A stretch of DNA of 64,000 bases from Kamptonema formosum PCC 6407. GTDB lineage: Bacteria > Cyanobacteriota > Cyanobacteriia > Cyanobacteriales > Microcoleaceae. Under the pieces are notes generated by a model that was given only the letters and a program-made list of their open reading frames with translations, was not told the DNA's origin and searched no databases. Both the position numbers and the translations under genes were made by a program. The DNA lies in contig NZ_KB235904.1 of assembly GCF_000332155.1 (NCBI RefSeq), positions 2,027,713-2,091,712 on the forward strand, given 5' to 3'. Below are positions 9,442-18,718 of the stretch, piece after piece. Each line of letters opens with the position of its first letter. The stretch's first letter is position 1.

Positions 9442-11169
9442 ATGGTAATTAATGGTACTTCAAGTTTTGACTATCTCCAGGGAACAGTAGAATCAGATAG
9501 CCTTGTGGCTTTTGAGGGCAATGATATAGTTTACGGCGACAAGGGAGATGATGCGATCGCAGGCGGCGATGGCAAAGACAAGCTCAACGCCGGTCAAGGT
9601 AACGATCTCATCGACGGTGGCGCCGACGATGACATCATCTGGGGAGCAAAGGGCAACGATCGCATTTTAGGCGAAGCAGGTAATGATACTCTCATCGGTG
9701 GCAAAGGCAGCGATACCCTCACTGGCGGGGAAGGAAATAATATCTTTGGTATTGCCATTGAAGGCTGCGGCTGTCAAACGATTACCAAAGCCGACTACAT
9801 TACTGATTTTAAAAATGGCAGCGATATCCTGCGCTTACTTAACGGAGTTAAGTACGAAGATTTAAACATCTTTCAAGGTACAGGTGCTAACAGTAACAAT
9901 ACCATTATTCGCGACAAACTTACCGGCGAGTATATGGCAGTCCTACAAGGAGTTAATGCCAATACAATTACCCAAAATAACTTTGTAACTTTCACGTCAG
10001 GTACAGTTGTAACTGACTGGAATACAATCCTACTAGACGCAGTGCGAACAGGTGGCACTCCGCCTCCCATAGCGGCCCGCAATATGGCAATGGTTCACAC
10101 CGCCATTTATAACGCTGTGAATGCGACCGATCGCAGCCACAGCACTTACAAAGTGGAGTTAGAAGCACCAGGGGGAGCATCAATAGAAGCGGCGGCAGCA
10201 GCAGCAGCAAACCGAGTATTAACAAGTTTGTATCCTGCACAGAAAGCTAAGTTTGATGCCGCGATCGCATCATCTTTAGCCACAATTCCTAATAAACAGG
10301 CCAAAACCGATGGCATTGCCGTCGGCCTCTCCGCCGCCGACCAAATTATTGCTTTAAGAAGTCAAGACGGCACCAGTAAAGCACTCACTTACACGCCGAC
10401 AAATAATCCTGGCGAGTGGGTACCAACTCCACCTGCTTTTGCCAATTCCCTATTACCTCAATGGCCAGATGTTGATTGTTTTGCAATGACTAGCGGTTCC
10501 CAATTTCGACCATCTGGCCCGCCAGCTTTAGATAGTGCTGAGTATGCAGAGGAAGTCAATTTTGTTAAGGAAATAGGCAAAAAAGATAGCTTAACGCGAT
10601 CGCCAGACCAAACAGCAATTGCTAAATTCTGGGCGGATGGCGCGGGTACTTTTACACCTCCCGGTCATTGGAACCAAATTGCTCAACAATCATCTGTACT
10701 AGCAGAAAATTCCCTAGAAGAGAATGCTCGCTTATTCGCATTATTAAATATTGGTCTGGCTGATGCAGGTATTTGTGCGTGGGATGCTAAGTATGAATAT
10801 ATTCTCTGGCGACCATTGACTGCAATCAGGGAAGCAGAGAAAGATGGCAATCCAGCTACACTTACTGATTCACAGTGGGAACCATTACTAACTACTCCCC
10901 CTTTTCCTGAGTACACATCTGGGCACAGTACGTTTAGCGGTGCAGCAGATGCGATTTTGAGCTCTTTCTTTGGTGAAGATTTTTGTTTTGTGGATGTGGG
11001 AGACCCTTCTGTTAATAGTTTGCGAAAATTTGATAGCTTTGAAAGTGCAGCAGATCAAGCTGGAATGAGTCGCCTTTATGGGGGGATTCATTTTATGAGT
11101 GCTAATCGAGATGGTTTGGCGACGGGGAGAGATTTAGGTAACTACGTTGTCCAAAACTTTTTGGTTTGA
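9442..11169 (+). CDS. RTX module fused to vanadium-dependent haloperoxidase
   Basis: 575 residues. Residues 26-105 are RTX-type Ca2+-binding nonapeptides (GNDLIDGGADDD, GNDRILGEAGND and others). Residues 106-185 form a linker with ITDFKNGSDIL and LTGEYMAVLQGVN. Residues 190-575 match vanadium haloperoxidase/PAP2: K395, then SGHSTFSG (493-500, His495 as acid-base), then R544 and His550 in RLYGGIHF as the vanadate ligand. The enzyme class oxidises halide with H2O2. RTX proteins are usually type I-secreted, with repeats near the C-terminus; here the module is N-terminal and there is no Sec signal. The same module occurs at 27392. Confidence 0.9.
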   Translation: MVINGTSSFDYLQGTVESDSLVAFEGNDIVYGDKGDDAIAGGDGKDKLNAGQGNDLIDGGADDDIIWGAKGNDRILGEAGNDTLIGGKGSDTLTGGEGNNIFGIAIEGCGCQTITKADYITDFKNGSDILRLLNGVKYEDLNIFQGTGANSNNTIIRDKLTGEYMAVLQGVNANTITQNNFVTFTSGTVVTDWNTILLDAVRTGGTPPPIAARNMAMVHTAIYNAVNATDRSHSTYKVELEAPGGASIEAAAAAAANRVLTSLYPAQKAKFDAAIASSLATIPNKQAKTDGIAVGLSAADQIIALRSQDGTSKALTYTPTNNPGEWVPTPPAFANSLLPQWPDVDCFAMTSGSQFRPSGPPALDSAEYAEEVNFVKEIGKKDSLTRSPDQTAIAKFWADGAGTFTPPGHWNQIAQQSSVLAENSLEENARLFALLNIGLADAGICAWDAKYEYILWRPLTAIREAEKDGNPATLTDSQWEPLLTTPPFPEYTSGHSTFSGAADAILSSFFGEDFCFVDVGDPSVNSLRKFDSFESAADQAGMSRLYGGIHFMSANRDGLATGRDLGNYVVQNFLV

Positions 11170-11197
11170 TGGTGCTTATAGCAACTACTAAAGAGGC

Positions 11198-11400
11198 GTT
11201 GTTACGTAAAGCGTGAGAAAGTCATAGTCAGGACTTACGTACCCAACCAAAGAAACCGGATTTTTTGACGAAAATACTTCGTTGTTATGTAAAGTGTGAG
11301 AAAATCATAGTCAGGACTTACGTACCCAACCAAAGAAACCGGGTTTTTTAACGAAAATACTTCGTTATTACCCACAGATTTTCTCAAAAACCCGGTTTCT
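11198..11400. repeat. two 83-bp direct repeats plus inverted arm
   Basis: Copy 1 is 11198-11280 and copy 2 is 11281-11363, differing at a handful of positions; a third begins at 11364 and breaks off. Each contains an AGAAACCGG(A/G)TTTTTT motif, and copy 2 can pair with AAAAACCCGGTTTCT at 11386-11400. It lies downstream of the haloperoxidase gene and could be a terminator-bearing duplicated element. The rest of the gap to 11649 is A/T-rich without recognisable genes. Confidence 0.85.
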
Positions 11401-11649
11401 GGGGCGACCTGCATAAGGCCTATTGGTATAAAACAAAGGTTGTAATTACTTCAATTGTGTTGTAATGGCAGAAATAGGTTATCTTTGCGTAAGTCTTATG
11501 ATTTTTAAGGTCTTTGACATTTTTAAAAAAATCTTTTAGAATATTGATTATATATAGCTATAACAACCAACAAAATTGTTAGGACATTTTAAGTTCCTGA
11601 AGCCGTTCCGCTGATTCCTCACAGCGAACCCCTTGATTCTATATCCCTT

Positions 11650-11745
11650 CTTTCCTCCCTAGCCCTTTCTTCCCTAGCCCTTTCTTCCCTAGCCCCTAGT
11701 CCCTTCTTCCCCTAGCCCCTAGCCCCTAGCCCCTAGCCCCTAGTT
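11650..11745. repeat. CCCCTAG heptamer array abutting a start codon
   Basis: Irregular CCCTAGCCCTTTCTT units turn into regular CCCCTAG heptamers ending at 11743. The ATG of the ABC ATPase follows at 11746, so no Shine-Dalgarno site is present. Confidence 0.9.
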
Positions 11746-12522
11746 ATGAAATACCAAGCTTCAGAAAGCTACTCTTCAACCCTCCAAGGCGAACTCAACC
11801 AAAAATCAGAAAAACCTGTCATTATCGGCTTAGAAAATGTCACTAAAGTCTATGGCATCGGCGATCTAGAAGTTCGTGCTTTAAACGGTGTCAGCTTGAT
11901 AGTAAAACAAGGGGAATATTGCGCGATTATGGGAGCATCGGGTTCTGGCAAATCTACAGCTATGAATATTATAGGCTGTCTCGATCGCCCCAGCAGTGGT
12001 AGTTATTATTTAGACGGCGTGGATGTCGCGCAAATGCCAGAGGATGATTTAGCTGGTATTCGCAATTTAAAACTGGGGTTTGTCTTCCAACAATTTCATC
12101 TGTTACCGCAGTTAACAGCATTAGAAAATGTGATGTTACCGATGGTTTACGCCAGCGTTCCCCCAGCGGAAAGAAAAGAACGAGCAACTGTGGCTTTAAC
12201 GCGGGTGGGTCTAGAAAGTAGGCTGTACAATAAACCCAACCAACTATCAGGAGGACAACAGCAGCGGGTAGCGATCGCGCGTGCTATAGTCAATCGTCCC
12301 GTACTATTATTAGCGGATGAACCTACAGGCGCTTTAGATAGCAAAACTACTCAAGAAGTGATGAATATTTTCACGGAACTTAACGATAGTGGGATGACAG
12401 TGGTCATGGTAACACACGAGTCAGATGTAGCGCGTCAAACTCGCCGAATTGTCGTATTCCGTGATGGTGAAGTGATTGACGACGATCTGACACCAGATGA
12501 CCTCCACAGTGCAGGATTATAG
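11746..12522 (+). CDS. ABC transporter ATPase, MacB/LolD/DevA type
   Basis: 258 residues. Walker A is GASGSGKST (63-71), the Q-loop is in [10 protein letters not shown], the signature is LSGGQ (167-171), Walker B ends LLADEP (188-193), and the switch His is in VMVTHESD. The FQQFHLLP and PTGALDS stretches place it with the ATPases of MacB, LolD and DevA exporters. No cognate permease or membrane-fusion protein is adjacent, so it is an orphan here. A 24-residue polar N-terminal extension precedes the domain. The start is directly preceded by a repeat array. Confidence 0.93.
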   Translation: MKYQASESYSSTLQGELNQKSEKPVIIGLENVTKVYGIGDLEVRALNGVSLIVKQGEYCAIMGASGSGKSTAMNIIGCLDRPSSGSYYLDGVDVAQMPEDDLAGIRNLKLGFVFQQFHLLPQLTALENVMLPMVYASVPPAERKERATVALTRVGLESRLYNKPNQLSGGQQQRVAIARAIVNRPVLLLADEPTGALDSKTTQEVMNIFTELNDSGMTVVMVTHESDVARQTRRIVVFRDGEVIDDDLTPDDLHSAGL

Positions 12523-12629
12523 CAGACCTTAATTCTATTCCCTTCTTCCCTAGTCCCTAGCCCCTAGCTATATGCAACTTCATGTAAAATTGGTATAAAC
12601 CAAACTTAAACTGTTAAGTCTTGTGAGTT

Positions 12630-12959
12630 TTATTCTCTTAGACTAAACGAATTACCACAACTACAATTTTGGCTAGCATTAGGATTATGAAATCTAAAAC
12701 CTCCCCCCATCAAATCCTCTGAATAATCCAAAGTAAGACCATTAACATACTTAAGTTGCTCTGGATTTATCGCTACTTGGATTCCCTCAGATTCATACAC
12801 CAAATCGTCAGGGTTAAGGGTTTCATCAAAAGCCATTGTATAAGACAAGCCACAGCAGCCACTAGATTCCACCCCAAGCCGAAATAAAGCATTGGGATTG
12901 GGATGCTTAGACTTAAGACGCATTACCTCAATAGCTGCTGGTTTGTTTAAGTGAATCAT
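12630..12959 (-). CDS. IscA/HesB-family iron-sulfur assembly protein
   Basis: 109 residues, one HesB/IscA fold. Conserved cysteines: C35 (with C36) in SGCCGLSY, and C99/C101 in NCSCGNSF. GGGFRFHNPNA precedes the C-terminal pair. A-type carriers accept a [2Fe-2S] or [4Fe-4S] cluster and pass it to apoproteins. No suf or isc genes are near, so it is a stand-alone carrier. Heptamer repeats flank it on both sides. Confidence 0.92.
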   Translation of the reverse strand: MIHLNKPAAIEVMRLKSKHPNPNALFRLGVESSGCCGLSYTMAFDETLNPDDLVYESEGIQVAINPEQLKYVNGLTLDYSEDLMGGGFRFHNPNASQNCSCGNSFSLRE

Positions 12960-12970
12960 TAAAAAATTTA

Positions 12971-13099
12971 TAGCTAGGGACTAGGGGAAGAAGGGGCTAG
13001 GGGTTAGGGGCTAGGGAGGAAGGGAAGAAGGGAAGAAGGGAATAGAATTAAGGGTGGAAACAATGAGTGAGTGTCCTAACTGCCAAGAAGGTTGCTATA
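12971..13099. repeat. composite repeat, copy 2
   Basis: CTAGGGG heptamers (about 12971-13020) lead to a core ending CTAACTGCCAAGAAGGTTGC near 13096, in the same order as at 3327-3446. A partial relative with TTAATTCTATTCCCTTC and CCCTAG units lies at about 12531-12570. Confidence 0.85.
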
Positions 13100-13191
13100 G
13101 GAATGACAATTCAGAAGTCAGAATCAAAGGCTGGATTTAGCCGTTCAGAATAATTTTTACATACTTTAGGATTCCTGACTTCCTCAATTTT

Positions 13192-13614
13192 CTATTTAGC
13201 CTTAGATTCTGTTCGAGCGTAGTCGTCTTGGAAGCGTACAATGTCATCTTCTCCTAAATATTCCCCATTTTGTACCTCAATTAGGATCAGAGGAATCACG
13301 CCGGGATTTTCCAGGCGGTGAGAGTGACATTGAGGGACATAAGTAGACTGATTGCTAAAGATAATTTCTTCTTTATCATTGCAGGTGACTTTAGCAGTAC
13401 CGGAAACAACAATCCAGTGTTCGCTGCGGTGGTGGTGCATTTGCAGACTGAGGCGATGTCCTGGCTTTACTTCAATCCGCTTAATCTTATATCCATTTCC
13501 TTCTTCCAGAGTGGTGAAGGAACCCCAAGGTCTTAATTCTGTAGCCGCAACTCCAGTCGAGCTACTAGATGTGCGTAGAGTGGAAACCTGAGAAATTTCT
13601 TGAACTTGAACCAT
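13192..13614 (-). CDS. phosphomannose-isomerase-type single cupin
   Basis: 140 residues. After a 28-residue variable N-terminus there is one cupin matching the C-terminal domain of type II mannose-6-phosphate isomerase/GDP-mannose pyrophosphorylase: RPWGSF, YKIKRIEVKPGHRLSLQMH, HHRSEHW, NQSTYVP, HRLENPG and GEYLGEDDIVRF. Metal-binding histidines are kept. Stand-alone versions are frequent in cyanobacteria. They may isomerise mannose-6-phosphate, but activity of the separate cupin is not established here. Confidence 0.88.
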   Translation of the reverse strand: MVQVQEISQVSTLRTSSSSTGVAATELRPWGSFTTLEEGNGYKIKRIEVKPGHRLSLQMHHHRSEHWIVVSGTAKVTCNDKEEIIFSNQSTYVPQCHSHRLENPGVIPLILIEVQNGEYLGEDDIVRFQDDYARTESKAK

Positions 13615-13788
13615 GATTTTCTCTCCTTCAGCTTTAAGGCACTAAAATTAACCATAGCAAATTCACCCTAGCTGCTGTTAACTAATTAACCAATCTACAT
13701 TAAGTCTTCATCCATACTCGCTTACTCTTTAAACAAGCTTTAACTTAGAGAATAAAGCTTGAGATTGCTTTACGTGAGCTCGACGGGA

Positions 13789-13849
13789 GCGATCGTGATG
13801 GTCAATAGGGATGAATGGCTCGCTCGTTTATATGGAGCGTCACGATCGC
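13789..13849. repeat. inverted repeat built from HIP1-like arms
   Basis: GCGATCGTGA (13789-13798) is the exact reverse complement of TCACGATCGC (13840-13849). It lies just past the 3' end of the 534-residue protein gene and may mark its terminator or be an HIP1-related palindrome. Confidence 0.6.
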
Positions 13850-13867
13850 AACTATCCTGTAAAGACT

Positions 13868-15472
13868 TTAAGCGTAATCTATATTGTTAATTGGAAAAGC
13901 GGAACCAGTATTTTTACTCGCGTGACCCTCTAAACTTTCTAGCTTAGAGAGCGCCTCACCTAGTCGATCCAGCAATCCCCGGATGCGAACCCTAGTTTCT
14001 CGATCGGTATCAGGTAGTCGATCTAGCCAAGCAGCAGCCGATCGCTGACCTTCCTGAGCGCCCACAATTAAAGCACCCCAAGCCTTTGCTCCTTCATCCT
14101 GGGAATTTACCTTCAGCGCTGCATCTACGCGATTCCAGATGCGATCGCCATCATTTTTCAACATTTTGGCGATCTCAGAACTATTCCCCAAATCTGCCTC
14201 AAATACTTGTAAAGCATCATGCCAACGGCCATCAATTAAATCTGCCAGAACTTGCTGACTGGGAGAAGCCCAAGATGCGATCGCCTGAGACTGAGTAACA
14301 TTAGCATGAAACTTAATCAAATCTAGCTGCGCTTGCGCCTGCGGCGACCAACCCCCCTTCGCCTTAGTCTTCAAAGCCCGCATCATCCCCAAAGCTGGCG
14401 ACCACAAGCCACTTTTAGCCAACCGTAGCGCATCTTTATAACCAGGATTATTTAAAGCCGGTTCTTCCAAAGAAATTGCCGTCAACTGAATTGGGTTAGG
14501 TACAAACTTCCGAGGCTGAACCTGATAAATAGTAAATTGCGGGTCTAAACCTATAGTTTGATCGATCGCCAACTCCGGTTCCCCGCCCCCCGTTACCTGT
14601 CGCCAACTCGGAACCTTTCCCGCCGCACCCGTCCACTCCAAGAGCGACATCAAATGAGTTTGGGTAGGATTGTAGTGAACTACCTGCCCGTAGGGAATTT
14701 TCTTATCCGCCCGTAATAATTGACCGCTGAGGTTAAACCAAGCCCCGGAACTGGGAACTTTGCCTTCAAAGAGGCTTAAAGCTGTCAGCGGTAAGGATTT
14801 ATTTGAGCCTTGGCTGTCATTAGCATCAGTGTGGGAAGCAATCACAAAAGATTCCGCCGGGCCTTCCACAGCTACAGAACTCGCCAGCCGATAATATTGC
14901 TCAGTTTCATAACTTTGATAGGGAATTTGCACTGGCTGATATACCCGCAGTTCGACAATCTGGCGGCAAGGATTTTTACACACTATAGATACAGTTGACC
15001 GCCGCTCTACCATTACAGGTACTAGCAAGTCGGGAACCTCGCGTTCGCTAGATTTCTCCTTGGGAAGCAGCAGCATTTCGCCGGGTATAAGTCCCACTTG
15101 CCCTAGACTAGCTCGGATTTGCGAGAGAGTCTGAATCGATTTACCGCTGGCAAAGGGAAGGCGAGACCATTCAGGTAAAAACTGATTGATCCAGATGCTC
15201 GCATTCGGATCGACAATTAATTGGTAGCTTAGCCAAGCACCTCCTCCCATTGCACCCGCACCACCCCACAAAACGGTAAGGGCGACAAAATTGGCAAGTG
15301 CCTTTTTCCAGAGGAACTTAGAGCCGGATTGGGACGGCTTTGGTCTAGATTTTTGAGGGTTTTGGCGTTTGTTGTTGACCGCCTTCCGGGTAGGCTGAAC
15401 CTTTCCCTGAGCGATTTTGACGTTCTCAGGGGGTTTTCGCTTCCGGTTTGCGGGTTCAATCTTGTTTTCCAT
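13868..15472 (-). CDS. single-pass membrane protein, unrecognised
   Basis: 534 residues. Residues 1-55 are very basic (many Lys/Arg/Pro). One transmembrane helix follows at about 58-85 (VALTVLWGGAGAMGGG region). Then comes a large soluble part with QIRASLGQVGLIPGEMLLLP and a C-terminal helical region (about 345-510) rich in Ala, Leu and Gln. The topology suggests a cytosolic N-terminus and a periplasmic or lumenal body. I do not recognise a family beyond a conserved cyanobacterial hypothetical. It ends close to the inverted repeat at 13789. Confidence 0.75.
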   Translation of the reverse strand: MENKIEPANRKRKPPENVKIAQGKVQPTRKAVNNKRQNPQKSRPKPSQSGSKFLWKKALANFVALTVLWGGAGAMGGGAWLSYQLIVDPNASIWINQFLPEWSRLPFASGKSIQTLSQIRASLGQVGLIPGEMLLLPKEKSSEREVPDLLVPVMVERRSTVSIVCKNPCRQIVELRVYQPVQIPYQSYETEQYYRLASSVAVEGPAESFVIASHTDANDSQGSNKSLPLTALSLFEGKVPSSGAWFNLSGQLLRADKKIPYGQVVHYNPTQTHLMSLLEWTGAAGKVPSWRQVTGGGEPELAIDQTIGLDPQFTIYQVQPRKFVPNPIQLTAISLEEPALNNPGYKDALRLAKSGLWSPALGMMRALKTKAKGGWSPQAQAQLDLIKFHANVTQSQAIASWASPSQQVLADLIDGRWHDALQVFEADLGNSSEIAKMLKNDGDRIWNRVDAALKVNSQDEGAKAWGALIVGAQEGQRSAAAWLDRLPDTDRETRVRIRGLLDRLGEALSKLESLEGHASKNTGSAFPINNIDYA

Positions 15473-15597
15473 CGGGGGGGAGACTGGGGGAGGGGAGATT
15501 GGGAGAGGGGAGATGTGGGGAATTCTTTACTTTTTTAACTTAAAACCACAGCGTTCCAAGGTAACGAAGCAATCTCTCAAAATTGCTTTGGTGTATT

Positions 15598-16986
15598 CTA
15601 CTGGCAGAGTTTAGTGGTGCTAGGTGTGAAGCAATCTTTTAAAACTTGTTCATAGCGTTGACCGATGATTTCCCAGGTATATTCGGTTTCGATTAGCGAT
15701 CGCGCATTTTGTGATAACTCCTCCCGCAATTGTCGATCTTCAAATAAGCGACTAATCGCCTCAACATACTCTTCAAGTTGGTTCCCTCGCAAGGCCCCCA
15801 AAGGCGATCCACCGCCGTCAACAGCGAGCCCTTCCAAACCGCGATCGCTAGCTACAACAGGCGTTCCCGCTGCCATTGCCTCTAAAGTTTTATTTTTAAT
15901 TCCTAGACCAATTCGCATCGGCACTACACAAACTGTGGCTTGATGCAAATATTCTGCCATTGAAGGGACTTGACCCGTTACTGTAATTCCCGACTGCGAT
16001 CGCAATGCCAATACCTCCGCTACTGGTTTTGATCCCACTATAGTCAGGGTAGCGTCAGGATAACGCTGCTGCAAGGCTGGTAAGATATCTAAACTCAGAA
16101 ATCGTACTGCGTCAATATTGGCCAAATTATCCATCGCCCCGATAAATATTAATCTATGTCCCCCCGGATCTACTTGTCTGTAGGGAAATTTTGCCAAATC
16201 TACGCCATTAGGAATAACTTGAATAGGAACGCAGGAAGAAGAAGGAAGAAGAAAGAAAGAAGGAAATCTCCCTTTCTCTGCTCCCCTGCTCCCCTGCTCC
16301 CCTGCTCCCCCGCTCAAGAGCTCCCCTGCTCCCCCGCTCCCCCGCTCAAGAGCTCCCCTGCTCCCCCGCTCCCCTGCTCCCCCGCTCCCCTGCAACTGCT
16401 GCCGATCTTCCTCAGTTGTGACCACAATGCGGGAGAATTTGGAACAGTAGTATTTTTCGTAGCGAGCGAGCAAAGGCAGATTGAGGCGATCGCGCAATGG
16501 TTTCTCGGAAGTACCAGTTTCTAGTATCTGTCGGCAACTTCCATAAACTGAACTATGAATATTTACTACCGTCCCCAACCTTTTGCGCCACTCAGGACGT
16601 ACATAAATCTCATTAACGCTGTGTTCGCAGGTAATCGCATCGCATTTACCCGCTGCGACAAATTCATCTACCCAATTCTGCATTGCTGGAGAATAGATAG
16701 ATATTACATTCGGAGGCCTTCCCTCCAGTAAAAACCGACTAAATCGCTGCACTTTTCCACCCCATCCCCAACCAACAGCTACCTGGGGACGAGGGAAAAT
16801 CGCTAAGTCTTGGACATAGTGGCGCAGTTGCTCTATTTCTACCTCTGTCACGTCGTGCGATCGCAGTGTTGCCAGAGTGATAGAATGTTGCTGACTCAAA
16901 TATTTCAACAAATTAAACGTCCTTACTTGAGTTCCACCCCGCCCTGGCGGATAAGGAAAAGTTGAGGAAAGTATCAAAATCTTCAT
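15598..16986 (-). CDS. glycosyltransferase family 4, with in-frame repeat insertion
   Basis: 462 residues from the ATG at 16984-16986 (an ATG four codons upstream also fits). The N-terminal Rossmann domain begins MKILILSSTFPYPPGRGG with the GGxxR donor loop. The C-terminal domain has NGVDLAKF, FIGAMD, VVPMRIGLGIKNKTLEAMA and GTPVVASDRG, as in GT4 enzymes (GT-B fold). It probably transfers a sugar in exopolysaccharide or lipid synthesis; donor and acceptor are unknown. Residues about 199-252 are low-complexity Gly/Ala/Glu/Ser then Phe/Leu/Ser encoded by repeat DNA (16231-16394), placed between the two domains just before the conserved IPNGVD motif. Confidence 0.88.
   Translation of the reverse strand: MKILILSSTFPYPPGRGGTQVRTFNLLKYLSQQHSITLATLRSHDVTEVEIEQLRHYVQDLAIFPRPQVAVGWGWGGKVQRFSRFLLEGRPPNVISIYSPAMQNWVDEFVAAGKCDAITCEHSVNEIYVRPEWRKRLGTVVNIHSSVYGSCRQILETGTSEKPLRDRLNLPLLARYEKYYCSKFSRIVVTTEEDRQQLQGSGGAGERGSRGALERGSGGAGELLSGGAGEQGSRGAEKGRFPSFFLLPSSSCVPIQVIPNGVDLAKFPYRQVDPGGHRLIFIGAMDNLANIDAVRFLSLDILPALQQRYPDATLTIVGSKPVAEVLALRSQSGITVTGQVPSMAEYLHQATVCVVPMRIGLGIKNKTLEAMAAGTPVVASDRGLEGLAVDGGGSPLGALRGNQLEEYVEAISRLFEDRQLREELSQNARSLIETEYTWEIIGQRYEQVLKDCFTPSTTKLCQ
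16231..16394. repeat. two repeat arrays inside a glycosyltransferase gene
   Basis: GAAGGAA-like units (16231-16262) and a TGCTCCCC octamer array (about 16285-16394) lie in the coding sequence. In the coding frame they read as a Gly-Ala-Glu-Arg-rich linker. Both array families are intergenic elsewhere in the window. Confidence 0.92.
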
Positions 16987-17059
16987 ATTGGTATGCAAAA
17001 AGTCAATAAATAAAAATATTAGGACGTAGCCAGATATCCTTATTGTCTCCTAGATCCTT

Positions 17060-17114
17060 AAATCCTTCTTCCCCTAACCCCTAACCCCTAACCCCTAGTC
17101 CCTAGTCCCTAGCT
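17060..17114. repeat. CCCCTAA/CCCCTAG heptamer array upstream of TPR gene
   Basis: CCCCTAACCCCTAA units pass into CCTAGTC units ending at about 17112, 5 bp before the ATG at 17118. No Shine-Dalgarno site separates them. Confidence 0.9.
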
Positions 17115-17117
17115 ATA

Positions 17118-17588
17118 ATGGACGATTCATCTATCAAAGCATTACTCGAAGACCTGAAAGACGCGGATGAAAGAGTACGCGATCGTGCTACTACAGAACT
17201 ATGGCGTAGTTGGTTTGAGCAAAAAGGAGCTTACGGGATGGAAATGCTCAGGCGATCGCAGATTCTGCTCGATGCTGGTGACTTTTCTCGTGCCTTAGAT
17301 ATCCTCACAAAACTAATAGCAGATAGTCCTGATTTTGCCGAAGCTTGGAACAGAAGGGCTGTACTTTATTACACTCAAGGCGACTATCAAAAATCCCTAG
17401 ATGACTGCGAAGAAGTTATCAAAATTAACCCGATTCATTTTGGAGCATTGCACGGTCTTGGTTTATGTTACGCTGCACTAGGAAATTATAGAAAAGCCAT
17501 CGTTGCTTTTCGCCAAGCTTTGGAAATTCAGCCCTATTCCTTAGTTAATCAAAAATTGATTTTGGAATGTACTGCTCGGCTTAATTAA
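17118..17588 (+). CDS. TPR-repeat protein
   Basis: 156 residues with at least two clear tetratricopeptide units at about 51-84 (AGDFSRALDILTKLIADSPD) and 86-118 (AWNRRAVLYYTQGDYQKSLD), followed by a third (GLGLCYAALGNYRKAIVAFR). An N-terminal charged helix (1-30) precedes them. No signal peptide or membrane segment. It is a protein-interaction adaptor; no partner is evident. Confidence 0.85.
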   Translation: MDDSSIKALLEDLKDADERVRDRATTELWRSWFEQKGAYGMEMLRRSQILLDAGDFSRALDILTKLIADSPDFAEAWNRRAVLYYTQGDYQKSLDDCEEVIKINPIHFGALHGLGLCYAALGNYRKAIVAFRQALEIQPYSLVNQKLILECTARLN

Positions 17589-17589
17589 A

Positions 17590-17735
17590 AGAGGGGCTAG
17601 GGGCTAGGGGCTAGGGGCTAGGGAAGAAGGAAGAAGGAAGAAGGAGACGGGGAGAATTTTTACCAATTACCAATTACCAATTACCAATTACCAATTACCA
17701 ATTACCAATTACCAATTACCAATTAACAATTAGTA
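17590..17735. repeat. CTAGGGG, GAAGGAA and CCAATTA arrays in series
   Basis: Three different heptamer families follow each other: CTAGGGG (17594-17622), GAAGGAA (17623-17645) and CCAATTA (17661-17731). They fill the gap between the TPR gene and the family 2 glycosyltransferase. Confidence 0.92.
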
Positions 17736-17748
17736 GCCAACTAAAATT

Positions 17749-18696
17749 GTGGTTAAAATTAGTGTTTGCATCCCTACTTACAATCGCGTACATTTACTTT
17801 TAAATGCCATTGAAAGTGTCTTAAAGCAGACTTATACAGACTTTGAGTTGATCGTATGCGATGATGGTTCAAATGATAGCACTCCCATCGTTATGTCTGA
17901 ATTGAATGCTGCTAATATTCGCTATATACGCCACTCTCAAAATATTGGAAAAAGTAACAATATGCGATCGGGGTTTGCAGCAGCAAAAGGTCAATATTTT
18001 ATCAAATTTGATGATGACGATCGCTTAGTTCCAGACTTTCTAGTCCGGACATCTGCTATTTTAGATAAAAGCCCAACTATTGATTTTGTTAGTACAGATC
18101 ACTGGATAATTGATAGTAATAATTCTCGCGATCAAATCGCGACTAAACTCAATTCACAGCGATGGGGACGAAGCGAACTTTCGGGGGGAATAATTGATAA
18201 TTTACTAGAAGTAGTTTTTATTAAACAAAGCCTACAAGTTGGCGCAACTTTATTTCGCCGTAATGTTCTGCAAGAAGTAGGTTTTATGCGCCCCAATCTC
18301 CAAAACTGCGAAGACAATGATTTATTAGTCCGCCTTGCTATAGCCGGGAAAAAATGCTATTATTTACCTGAGCCATTAATGGAATATCGCTGGCATTCAC
18401 AGCAGCAAGGTATTCATCGAGCTATCCCTTATTTAACAGACAAATTGAGTTATTTAACGAGTTATGAGTTTGATGCAGACAAGCTAGAATTAGTTAGACT
18501 TAAGCGGATTGCAGAAACAGAATTAGTGTTAGGTTTGCGGTTGATAGAGATTGGTGAAAACGCAAAAGGTCGGCAAATGATTTTTGCCAGCAAGTCATTC
18601 TCAACGGCAAAGGCATGGACTGGTTTAGGATTATCACTTTTGCCGATGGAGTTAAGGGAAAAAGGGTTTAAGATTTTGCGGCAATTACGTAATTGA
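17749..18696 (+). CDS. glycosyltransferase family 2
   Basis: 315 residues from a GTG start directly before VKISVCIPTYNR; no ATG is available upstream because of the repeat array. GT-A fold: nucleotide-binding DDG (38-40), metal-binding FDDDD (87-91), and the ENDLLVRLA acceptor-side motif near 185. The C-terminal 70 residues are helical. It probably adds a sugar in polysaccharide or glycan synthesis; the donor is unknown. It lies near, but on the opposite strand to, the GT4 gene. Confidence 0.9.
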   Translation: MVKISVCIPTYNRVHLLLNAIESVLKQTYTDFELIVCDDGSNDSTPIVMSELNAANIRYIRHSQNIGKSNNMRSGFAAAKGQYFIKFDDDDRLVPDFLVRTSAILDKSPTIDFVSTDHWIIDSNNSRDQIATKLNSQRWGRSELSGGIIDNLLEVVFIKQSLQVGATLFRRNVLQEVGFMRPNLQNCEDNDLLVRLAIAGKKCYYLPEPLMEYRWHSQQQGIHRAIPYLTDKLSYLTSYEFDADKLELVRLKRIAETELVLGLRLIEIGENAKGRQMIFASKSFSTAKAWTGLGLSLLPMELREKGFKILRQLRN

Positions 18697-18718
18697 GAAG
18701 AGTTACTTAGGGATTCTC

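Noticed and set aside
16156..16524. Plus-strand frame across the glycosyltransferase repeat
   Set aside because: A low-complexity Pro/Cys/Ser product created by the octamer array on the strand opposite the GT4 gene.
17661..17731. Evenly spaced repeats that could be mistaken for a CRISPR array
   Set aside because: Units are 7 bp with no unique spacers, and there are no cas genes nearby. All similar tracts are heptamer arrays.
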